From Perca fluviatilis (taxonomy: Eukaryota; Chordata; Actinopteri; Perciformes; Percidae): a DNA stretch of 64,000 nucleotides. The stretch spans positions 43,401,707 through 43,465,706 of the forward strand of contig NC_053116.1 in the NCBI RefSeq assembly GCF_010015445.1. Reading direction: 5' to 3'. Made by a program: the position numbers and the translations under genes. The notes beneath the pieces were generated by a model that searched no databases, had not been told where the DNA came from, and worked only from the letters and a program-made list of their open reading frames with translations. Position 1 is the stretch's first letter, and each line of letters begins with the position of its first letter. This document shows positions 45,101 through 57,100 of the stretch, piece by piece.

Positions 45101-48100
45101 TCTCTACATTTTAGTTTTGTTGGGTTTAGTAAATGTATGCATTTGCTTTCTTTTGCTGCATAAATTCAATACAAAAAATTAATGACCCATCTCAGAGCAT
45201 CTTTATAGATGTCTTCTCTCCTTTAAATTAAATTTGTTGACATCAGCCTGCCCAGGGACTACAGGTGGAAACTAGCACATGTGCTACAACCTGGTATAAC
45301 GCATTTCTCCTGTCTAAGGTTAATGTATATTGTACGTTGTCCCTGTTTAAATAAATAAATAAAATGAAAAAAAAATAAAATAAATGAATGAACGGTTTAT
45401 GAAAAACGAAGAAAGAATTGTCTCGGTACTCGTCTTCCTCTCCCTCATGCAGGTATTTTTCTTACTTTCTATGAGTTCATCTATATTGTAAATATAGGTC
45501 CTCTTTTACAGTACTGTATGTACTACCATATGGTCATAATGATTGATCCATTTGCATAACTCCAATCAGCTGTTTCTCAATAAATGCATGTATGAAATGC
45601 AGGGCATTTAATTAGGGCCCGAGCGCCGACAGCGGCGAAGGCCATATTGAAACTGAAGGAATTATTATTATTTCGGCAAATGAATTGCCTTTTTGAGGGG
45701 CTTAACATATTCAAAAACTCACCAAATTTGGCGGTCACATCAAGTCTGGTGAAAATTTACGTATTTTAAGGGTTTCGCGAATAGCCGCACAAAAATGGCT
45801 CGCTAACGCCCCCTAGAAAGTTAAAAAAATTGAGCCCCTGCAGTGCGTTTAACGTAGACTCACGAAACTTGGTACACATATGTAACATGTCAAGATGTAC
45901 AAAAAACTTCATTAGAGCCATACCCTAAACACAACAGGAAGTCCGCCATTTTGATCTCAAAGTTCGAAATTAGTGCGATTTTGGCCATTTCCACATGTCG
46001 TACTTTAACGAACTCCTCCTACAGATTTCATCCGATCAACTTCAAACTCGGTCTGTGCCATCTTAAGATGTTAAAGATGAAAAGTTGTTAAAAGAAAAAC
46101 TTTTCGTCATAGGGCGTGGCCGTGGCGGGGTGGCCATTTTGTGCGTTTCGCCGCCGAAACAGGAAAAGGGTGTAACTCGAGTGTACGTTGTCCGACTGGC
46201 TCGAAACTTTTCAAGATTCATGAGAGTCCAACCCTGAGGACAAATAAAGGCCGATATTTACTTAAAGTCATAGCGCCCCCTAGTGGCAACAGGAAGTAGG
46301 CCTAAAAGTCAAGGTGCTATACTTTAACGAACTCCTCCTAGAGATTTCATCCGATGGACTTCAAACTTGGTCTGTACCATCCCAACACCTTAACGATGAA
46401 AAGTTATTAAAAGAAAAACTTTTCGTCAGACGGTGTGGGCGTGGCGTGGCGGCCATTTTGAGTGTTTAGCGATGAACAAAGAAGTTGTTGTAACTTGAGT
46501 GTACGTTGTCGTATCTGCCCGAAATTTCTCACGATGGACAAGGGTCCAGGCCTGAGGACACCTACAGGCCAAAATTGACTTTTGGTCATAGCGCCCCCCG
46601 CTGGCAACATTAAATGCGCCTTATATGACAAACATCATCCGATTTGCATGAAACTCAGAATGTGTGGTCTACATGTGATACTGAGCTGCCCCCTATAATA
46701 TGACCACGCCCACTTACTCAGGCCACGCCCCCTTTCATAACATTTGAACCGTTTAAGGTAGAGTCTTGTGTGAGGTGTCATTGAACTCAGCAGAGAGTTC
46801 CTTCTTCATTGGTGATGGTTTGGCCCGCTCCCTATGCTTAAGCCACGCCCCCTTTCATAACATTTGAACCATTTAAGGTAGGACCCTTGTGTGAGGTATC
46901 ATTGAACTCAGTTTAGACTTCCTTCTTCATTGGTGATGGTTTGGCCCGCCCCCTATGCTTTAGCCACGCCCCTTTTCACAGCTAATGAACCGTATGACGT
47001 AGAGTCTTGTGTGAGGTATCGTTGAACTCGGCGGGGAGTTCCCTTTTCATTGTTGACGATTTGCGGCATCTGAGTGCCGCGCAAATGCACGGTCGCAAGG
47101 AGCGGCGTCCGCCGGTAACCCCGACGTGCGCAGAGTCGCGAGGGCCCGTCCATCGCTGCTCGCAGCTTTAATTAGGGCCCGAGCGCTGACAGCGGCGATG
47201 GCCCTATTGAAACTGAAGGAATTATTAGGGCCCGAGCGCTGACAGTGGCGAAGGCCCTATTTGAGGGGCTTAACATATTCAAAAACTCACCAAATTTGGC
47301 GGTCGCATCAAGTCTGGTGAAAATTTACGGATTTTAAGGGTTTCGGGAATAGGCACACAAAAATGGCTCGCTAGCGCCCCCTAGAAAGTTAAGAAAATTG
47401 AGCCCCTGCAGTGCGTTTAACGTAGACTCACGAAACTTGGTACACATATGTAACATATCGAGATGTACAAAATACTTCATTAGAGCCATACCCTAAACCC
47501 AACAGGAAGTCCGCCATTTTGATTTCAAAGTTCGAAATTAGTGCGATTTTGGCCATTTCCACATGTCGTACTTTAACGAACTCCTCCTAGAGATTTCATC
47601 CGATCAACTTCAAACTCAGTTAAAATTTATAACTAATGACCCGTTTGATGTAGGCCCTTGTGTGAGGTATCATTGAACGCAGCAGAGACTTCCTTCTTCA
47701 TTGGTGATGGTTTGGCCCGCCCCCTATGTTCAAGCCACGCCCCGTTTCATACATGCTGACCCATCTAAGGTAGAGTCAACACTCCGAAACACAAGTGTGA
47801 GGTATCATTGAACTCAGCAGAGACTTCCTTTTTACTTGGTGGTGGTTTGACCCTAAGCTTTAGCAACGCCCCCTTTCACAGGTAATGAACTGTATGACGT
47901 AGAGTCTTGTGTGAGGTATTGTTGAACTCTGCAGGGAGTTCCCTTTTCATTGGTGACGATTTGCAGTGTCTGAGTGCCGCGCGAATGCACGGTCGCAAGG
48001 AGCGGCGTCCACCGGTAACGCCGACGTGCGCAGAGGCGCGAGGGCCCGTCCATCTCTGCTTGCAGCTTTAATTGTGTTTGAATTTACAATATGAAAAGCT

Positions 48101-51100
48101 GTTCACTTTGACTTTAGCCTATAAGTTAGGTTTAGAGCGTGGTCTTATCTGTTCTGACTTACAGAGTGAAAGTATTTGTGAATTGGTCAGTACATATCCA
48201 TTGTTTAGGGTCTTGGTTTTGAGCTTGTGTGTAAAAGAAGTTCAAGCATTTTAAATTTATGTTAACTGTATGCAATTTGTGTCAAAGCAACAAGAAATGT
48301 GTTAATTGTATAGCCTACAAAGACAGATGTTGTGCTAACTGTGTTAAGAGTTTAGGAAAGTTGTTAAAAGTAAAAAAAAATTGCTTTTGTCATAGCAATC
48401 GTAAAAAAACGTAAAAGTAACTTCCCCAACACTGGTGGATACACATAGTATATCTCTGATTAGAGTAGAGTAGTATATCTCTGATTAGAGTAGTATATCT
48501 CTGATTAGAGTAGTATACCTCTGATTAGAGTAGAGTAGTATAGTAGTATATACATAGTATATAGTAGGATACCTCTGATTAGAGTAGAGTAGTGTAGCAT
48601 AGTAGTATATATATAGTATATAGTAGTATACCTCTGATTAGAGTTAGCACGGTTCCCTTGTAGACGGAGCGGAGTCCTTGCTCCTTATAGAGACGGACCG
48701 CACAGTCGATCGGACCCGAATACTTTGACCGCCCGCCACTGGCCTGCACCTGGAACCCAACAACACTTCAATACTTGAATTATCTTTCATTAAAAGAGTA
48801 TTTATTTTAGAGAGTGGAAGAAGCAAGAAGCTTGAGTTCCTGACTGATGTGACCCATTTAAACCTGAGATACAGGGTGCCTCTGCAGATATCTGAACAGG
48901 GTAGAGAGAGTATTTATCTTTCCGGTCTCTGGTGAAAGTACCTTTACTACTGCAGTACTGTCCTGTTTTCCTGTCACTTTATACTTCTACTCGGCTGCCG
49001 TTCAGAGGGAGATATCTTACTTTTTACTGCACAACAGTTATTAGACAGCTTCAGTTAGTTTACAGATGGAGCTTCTGTCTAAATAAAGCATACATGATGC
49101 TTTCCTCCATTCCTCCATGGAGTGTCGAAAAGCAGAACGCAGGTGGCGAAAAACTAATCTCTAGGTCCACTACAATACTTATAATGAGAGACTTTGCATT
49201 TATAATTTGGAACTGAGGAATGCTAGGCGGTCCTTCTTCTCAGACATTATTGCCAAAAACAATAATAATTCACGTGCTTTGTTTGCTACTGTCGATAGGT
49301 TAACAAATCCTCCAGTACCAGTAGAATCTGAACTTTTATCCACCAAGGCCTGCAATGATTTTGCCACTTTCTTCAAAGACAAAATTCAGAAAATTAGACA
49401 GTCAGTGCTTCCATATCGAGTACAGAGTTTGTGTTGTCACAGTGTCCAGGCAAAACAAATTCCAATATGACCCAATTCCATATGATTAACCGTAAAAACC
49501 TGGAGGACATTATACAACATCTGAAAACCTCCTCCTGTTGCCTTGATAATCTACCAATGGGCCTTTTCAAAAATGTTTCAAATTCTTTGGCTTCAGATCT
49601 TCTACAGATTGTAAACACGTGTCTTCTTTCAGGTATCTTCCCACAGGCCCTGAAAACTGCAGTCATCAAGCCACTCTTAAAAAAGAACAATCTAGACACG
49701 TCACTAAGGAGCAACGATAGGCAGATATCAAACCTTCCATTTTTAAGTAAAATCATTGAAAAAACGGTTCCTCAACAACTCAACCTTTTCTTGTCACTAA
49801 ACAACAATTTTGATGCCTTCCAGTCGGGTTTTCGACCACATCACAGCATTGAGACAGCTCTTGTTAGTCTTTAAAGGGGTGATAGAATGATTATATAGGG
49901 TATTTCACACTGTTCCTTATGGTCTCCTAATGGGGTATGTAACATTGGTTGGGCTGAAAATGGCCTGGTTGATATTTTATTGGCCCTTATGCATCCCTGT
50001 GTTTTGGCCCTATTTGTAACAAGAGCTTTTCTTCCAAATATGGTATGGTCATGAATATTTAGATGAGCTGCGCGCTGATTGGTTGAGCGACTTGCCATAC
50101 GCAGAGTGATAGAGAAAGACAGAGTGGCGACACTCCCATTGGACTCCGTTGTACGCTTTTTCCTGCCTACTTCCGGGGTATGCAGCCTCGCATAGTTCCA
50201 AACAATCCCTTCACGGCGTCGGACACCATTCATTTTCATTGCTGGCCGTCGAGTAACTTCTGAGGTAAGTTGATTAAATAGCTACCTCTTTCGAATTGTC
50301 AACTGTCTATATTTTATCAGAGGCCCTTTATGATGCATATACTGATCTTTATTTGTATGCACAGCGTGATTATATATTTTTTTTATCTTGGTAGCCGACC
50401 GATTGCCTGCTAGTTTGTTAGCTCGTTTGTTAGCTTGTTAACAATTAGGAAGTTCAGTAGTGAATCTCTGACACCTGTGATTTAGTTAGTTATTGATGTT
50501 GGATTACTAGGATCATTAAGGTTGATTAAGGACGGGTTTTATTTAGGTTTTATCTACTGAACCTGACGATGTTAGCTTAGTCAGCTGAGTACTGTGTCTA
50601 GAAATAAGGTTGCGTTTGTTTAATTATACCCTTGAAAGGGCTGTTGGATTTCATGTATGAATACAAGTTATTCCACACACAAAATATCAGTAAGTGACAT
50701 ATGACAATGACATAATTTTAAATATGAAAAAGTATTAAGACAAATTTCACAGTTGTGTGTTGTTTTTTTTACTGTTGATTTATTTAACGTTTTCCACTCT
50801 TTTTTTAAGTTCAATAATTGCAACATCTTTCCAGAAGTCAACAAGTAATCGTGTTAAATTATTGTGATTTCAATATTGACCGAAATAATTATGATCATAT
50901 TTCTTAACATATTCCAGCAGCCCTACTGGTGCTGGCGACGGCTGCTGGTGGTGGCTGCTGGCTTCTGAAATAAGAGGAGACTGGAGGCTGCGGACAGTGT
51001 GCCGGGGATGGAGAGGCCAAATACATCCATGGCAACCAGTAAGGTGTTTGGCAGTGGACTAGATGTTATGACCTTATGTGAGGAAGTCTGCTGTGTTGAA

Positions 51101-54100
51101 ATTGCCTTCTTAGTCTGACTCTTGCTGCCAAGGTACCCCTTATCACGGCTGTTTACCCTGATGCACTATGATTGAATCCTTAACCTCAGCCTGATATATG
51201 TGGAGGATATTTTTTGTTAATTAATCACGTATACTATTCCCCATATTCCTGGCTCTATTTTGTTGCTCTTATTCATACTTGTTCCCACCTTGTTTTTGTC
51301 CCACAAACCTCAGCCTGATATATGTGGAGAGGATTTGTTTTATTAAACACTCAGCATCTCAAACACTAACCCCCAAAACTTCTGGCTCCAGCTTTACATG
51401 CTGTATCCTCCTTTGCAGCGTGCAGATGTTAGGCAGTAGAATCTGCATTTGCTGAAGGGTTTTATAACCAGTGGTGCCAGCGGTGAATCTTAGTTGTATT
51501 GCTTTTTTTTAATTGTCTCCTTTCCCCACCGTATTCATTTTTTCTGTACTTGTTCTTGTGTCACTCATTGTTTAATAAAAATGTATTCATCCAAGTGTAT
51601 TGAGTTTTTATTCTTTAATATATGTGATAATTGGTGTATGGCTTAGTCTTAAAATTATCATGGTTGTACATACAAACACACAGTTGTTATTCTTTAATAT
51701 ATGTGATACTTGGTGTATGGCTTAGTCTTAAAATGATCATGGTTGTGTGGTCAACTCGTGCCTCATCAGAAGAAGAGGGCTGGACACTAAATGCTGAATG
51801 GACCGTTGCTACTCTGCTTTCTCAATCGCTCTCTGACCACGGGTAAGTGAATCGGAATTACAAGCAACATCAAGGAAAATACAATAGTCCAGATGTGCAA
51901 AAAGAACATCTTGAATCATCTTTGATCTCAAAAGATGTAGTAAGGTTAACCCTTGTGTTGTCCTTCGGGTCCCCGGGACTTAGTTTATTTTTGGCGCGTT
52001 TTTGCATTGGCCTGGCGTTGAGCTTCGGTCCCCGCGTGACCCTGCGTACTATGTGATGTCATTTAACGTGAAATGGCGCGGGGGATGTCCCAGACATGTC
52101 AGAACAAACACGTTTGGACAGGCTAATACAAAATGTAAATAAAGTAAAGTCCGCCGCGAAAGGACAATACAGGAAAGTAGCCTAGCTAGTGCGCTATCAT
52201 GCTAACACGGACGGGAAGCTTTCCCTCCAAAACTTAAAAACGTATCTATACATAGCTTTCAGTTGTCACCCCATTCCAAATGTAAAACTGACATTTACAA
52301 ATATGCAATAACAATCAAACAAGTACATGGGTATGGGTTTTTATTCATATTTACCATTCAATATCGCAATCGCTGCTGTCAGTCCCATAGGGGAACATGA
52401 CAGCGCTGCGTGTGTTTGGAACTATACAGGCTTACATGAACCACGTGACCACCCCGCTAGCAAGATCAACGAGTGTTGCAACTCTTATATCTCTATGGCT
52501 CTGGCCATACGCACATATTAGAGACGCGCGCTGATTGGTTGAGCGAATCCCCAATACACATACATTAGAGAAGCGACAGAATCTCATATTCCAGACACTG
52601 CAATGTTTCATTACCAAATTCACTTCTGAGACTTTTTTAAGCGAGAAATCAACTATATAAAGCTGAAATATGGGCCGTTTTACAAAATTTGATGGCTAAT
52701 TGCAAATTTGGTAAGACGTGTCGGACTTTAAGAGCTCCACACAGTCTGACGAGAAAGCGGCAGCCTGCTGGGCTCCATACCCAGGGCAAAGTCACCCTTT
52801 GTGGATACTGCACTACGGGGCTCCGCGGCCAGCTGCCGGCATAACAATAATATATTTACGGTTTGAATTTCGTCACGCCACTTTGATTTTAAGGCATTTT
52901 TATGAACGCGAAGCGTCTTTGTAGGACGAGCAGCTGCTTGCTATATGTCCCATTCATTACAATGGGGAAATACCGCAGCTAGCTAGCTACACTGTCGCCA
53001 TAACTAAATTATATTTACAGTTTGAATTTCGTCACGCCACTTATACAACATCATTCCCCAATGTCTTATAAAGCAAACCGTTGTGTCCGATTTGATTTTA
53101 AAGCATTTTTATGAATGCGAGGCGTCTTTGTAGGACCAGCAGCTGCTTGCTATATGTCCCATTCATTACAATGGGAAAATACCGCAGCTAGCTAGCTACA
53201 CTGTCGCCATAACTAAATTATATTTACAGTTTGAATTTCGTCACGCCACTTATATAACATCATTCCCCAATGTCTTATAAAGCTAACCGTTGTGTCCGAT
53301 TTGATTTTAAGGCATTTTTATGAACGTGAGGCGTCTTTGTAGGACCAGCAGCTGCTTGCAATATGTCCCATTCATTACAATGGGGAAATACCACAGCTAG
53401 CTAGCTACACTTTCGCCATAACTAAATTATATTTACATTTTGAATTTCGTCACGCCACTTATACAACATCATTCCCCAATGTCTTATAAAGCTAACTGTT
53501 GTGTCCGATTTGATTTTAAGGATTTTTTATGAACGCGAGGCGTCTTTGTAGGACCAGCAGCTGCTTGCTATATGTCCCATTCATTACAATGGGGAAATAC
53601 CGCAGCTAGCCAGCTACACTGTCGCCATAATTAAATTATATTTACAGTTTGAATTTCGTCACGTCACTTATATAACATCATTCTCCAATGTCTTATAAAG
53701 CTAACCGTTGTGTCCGATTTGATTTTAAGGCATTTTTATGAACGCGATGGCGTCTTTGTAGGACCAGCAGCTGCTTGCAATATGTCCCATTCATTACAAT
53801 GGGGAAATACCGCAGCTAGCTAGCTACACTTTCGCCATAACTAAATTATATTTACAGTTTGAATTTCGTCACGCCACTTATATAACATAATTCCCCAATG
53901 TCTTATAAAGCTAACTGGTGTGTCCGATTTGATTTTAAGGAATTTTTATGAACGCGAGGCGTCTTTGTAGGACCAGCAGCTGCTTGCTATATGTCCCATT
54001 CATTACAATGGGGAAATACCGCAGCTAGCTAGCTACACTGTCGCCATAATTAAATTATATTTACAGTTTGAATTTCGTCACGTCACTTATATAACATCAT

Positions 54101-57100
54101 TCTCCAATGTCTTATAAAGCTAACCGTTGTGTCCGATTTGATTTTAAGGCATTTTTATGAACGTGAGGCGTCTTTGTAGGACCAGCAGCTGCTTGCAATA
54201 TGTCCCATTCATTACAATGGGGAAATACCGCAGCTAGCTAGCTACACTTTCGCCATAACTAAATTATATTTACAGTTTGAATTTCGTCACGCCACTTACA
54301 TAACATAATTCCCCAATGTCTTATAAAGCTAACCGTTGTGTCCGATTTGATTTTAAGGCATTTTTATGAACGTGAGGCGTCTTTGTAGGACGAGCAGCTG
54401 CTTGCTATATGTCCCATTCATTACAATGGGGAAATATCGCAGCTTGCTCACTTTCGCATAACTAAAGTATATTTACAGTTTGAATTTCGTCACGGCATGA
54501 ATATTATAGGTTCCTCAAGGTCTTACAAAGCTTGGCTAACACTTGTCCGATTTCGGATATCAATTGAATGTATTTTTGTGAATGTCAGAGTTAGGAGGAG
54601 GCTAGCTAGCTCTCATTGATGGACTCCATCTCACCGCGGCTCTATCAATGAGACTCGCGGACAAGAGGCTTTATTTCCCTGATTGTTTGTTTAAATAACT
54701 CAACACACATACCCATTATAAGATTTACTGGAACCTGCGGGCTGCGGTAAAAGATTGCGGGCGTAACAAGCTCGCTGACACTGTGGTCAGGGCGGCGATG
54801 TAGCAACCCAGGCAGCACCAACAGCGGCACTAAACTCCGACACACAGTCGGAGAAAATTTGCAATTAGCCATCCTTTTTCGTAAAGCGGCCCATATTTGA
54901 GCTTTATATGGTTGATTTCTCGCATAAAAAAGTTTCAGAAGTGAATTTTGTAATGGAATAGCAGAGATCTGCGTGACCTAGCTAGATTCAGAAGACTACC
55001 TGATCTCAGGTCAGTTGTGTAGCCTATGTAAATATTGGGGCGTGACTGTTCTCTTAAGGTTCCGGATTTTGAGACGCTTGCGTAAGCAACTCAGCTTTGT
55101 TGGGATTCGCCCGTTTTCAGCGGCAGTTTCAAAATATGAGATTTTCATAGTAAAGGGGTGTCAGTGGGACTTTGAGCTTCTATGTATGTCCTATTTACCC
55201 ACCGAACTGTCGTTATTCAACTATGACAGGGTAAAATCGGTTTTGCATTCTATCACCCCTTTAATGACATCCACTTGAACACAGATAGTGGCAAAACTTC
55301 AGTCTTAGTATTACTTGATCTCAGTGCTGCATTTGATACCGTTGACCATGACATATTACTAGACCGATTGGAAAACTGGGTTGGCATTTCTGGCTCAGTA
55401 CTAAAGTGGTTTGAGTCATATTTAAAGAATAGGGACTACTTTGTGTCTATAGGGAATTATACATCTGAGCATACAAATATGACGTGCGGAGTTCCCCAAG
55501 GCTCAGTTCTGGGGCCTCTCCTGTTTAACATCTACATGCTTCCACTGGCTCAAATTATGGAAAACAATGAAATAAGTTACCATAGTTATGCGGATGACAC
55601 ACAAATTTACATAACCTTATCGCCAGGGGACTATAGTTCAATACAACAACTGACTAAGTGCATTGAACAAATTAACTACTGGATATGCCAGAACTTTCTT
55701 AAATTAAATAACAAAAAAACTGAGGTGGTTGTTTTTGGAGCAAAAGAGGAACAATTAAAAGTCAGCACTCAGCTTCAAACGACAATGTTAAAAACAACAG
55801 ACAAAGAGAAATCTTGGTGTAGTCATGGACTCAGACCTGAATTTCAATAGCCACATTAAGACAATTACAAAATCAGCCTATTACCACCTTAAAAATATAT
55901 CAAGGGTTAAAGGACTTATGTCTCAGCAGGATTTGGAAAAACTTGTCAATGCTTTTTATCTTCAGTAGACTTGACTACTGCAACGGTGTTTTTACATGTC
56001 TCCCTAAAAAATCAATCAAACAGCTGCAGCTGATTCAGAACGCTGCTACTTGAGTCCTCACTAGGACCAAGAACGTGGATCACATCACTCCAGTACTGAA
56101 GTCTCTACATTGGCTTCCAGTGCCTCAAAGAATTGATTTCAAAATACTTTTGCTGGTTTATAAATCACTAAATGGTTTAGGGCCAAAATACATTTCTGAT
56201 CTGCTGCTACACGACCCACCCAGACCTCTCAGGTCGTCTGGGACAGGTCTACTTGTTGTCCCCAGAGTCAGAACTAAACAGGGGGAAGCAGCATTCAGTT
56301 TTTATGCTCCACATATCTGGAACAAACTCCCAGAAAACTGCAGATCCACAGCAACTCTCAGTTCTTTTAAATCAAAGCTGAAGACCTATCTTTTTGATGT
56401 TGCCTTTCTTTAAATAACTGTTCATTTGTTATACTGAAGTTGCATTGATGGACACTGTATGACACTCGATAACTTCTCTTTAATGTTTAATTTCTTATAC
56501 TGCGCTGTAACTTTTATTTGCGTATTTTATCTCTCAGTTCTTTAAATTCTTATACTGCACTGTCAATTTTATTCTTGTCTTTTAATGTTTTAATTTATTT
56601 TTTAATTGTTTTCTAACTGCTCTTTAAGGTTTTATGTAAAGCACTTTGAATTGCCCTGTTGCTGAAATGTGCTATACAAATAAAGCTGCCTTGCCTTGCC
56701 TTCCTAATGAAACTACACAGTATGCACGTCAATAGCAACGATTCTAATTTTTGTCACTTTTCATCAACTCTTGTGAAGGTTCCAGCGTCTCAGATGTGAA
56801 GACTTGCTGCTTTTATTGATCTTATTTTTAATAAATGTTTAACAATGTTGAGGTTTCGACCAAACAAAGATTGTGAAGGTTTAACTTTGGGCTCTGGGAA
56901 ACTCTGACGCCGTTCTCACGTTTTTTACAAACCAATCAATGAATCGATTAATAAAGGAAGAATAATGATCAGATGGATCTATAAATGAACACATTACCTG
57001 CAGTAAACATTTCATTAATGAATAATAATAAAATTATAAATACATTAAACGTTACCTGCAGTAAACATTTGATCCTCTCTCCCGGAGCGACGATGGCTGT

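Larger units (their letters stand above)
44686..48411. mobile_element. TA-flanked non-autonomous element, copy 1
   Basis: TA on both sides (44684-44685, 48412-48413). Termini CATTTTTTCACGATCACGG and, inverted, CGTTTTTTTACGATTGCT; the subterminal region CCTAAACTCTTAA is also inverted. Tc1/mariner-like by target and ends. No transposase. It contains ATT-flanked elements at 45614-48070. Confidence 0.65.
43905..48435. mobile_element. hAT-type element remnant, interrupted
   Basis: The right end GTAACTTCCCCAACACTG (to 48435) is the inverse of the CAGTGTTGGGG terminus common in teleost hAT elements. The left part (43905-44685) contains AGTAACGAG-type subterminal repeats and a decayed frame reading [16 protein letters not shown] (44180-44407), then [10 protein letters not shown], like the hAT transposase VHDNARN...C-x-x-H region. 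The left terminus is not identified. It is interrupted at 44686-48411. Confidence 0.55.
49107..56703 (+). mobile_element. L2-like LINE, 5'-truncated, split by a TTAA element
   Basis: Plus strand. First part 49107-49874: linker region and RT start ([47 protein letters not shown]). Second part 55261-56703: [37 protein letters not shown], then [19 protein letters not shown] and 3' end AATAAAGCTGCCTTGCC. RT motifs A, B and YADD are intact in 55275-55850, but flanking frameshifts exist. The element at 49875-55260 separates the halves. Confidence 0.85.

Noticed and set aside
51946..52130. A complete CCC-type TTAA MITE
   Set aside because: Only one terminus (TTAACCCTTGTGTTGTCC) is visible; no matching inverted end was found.
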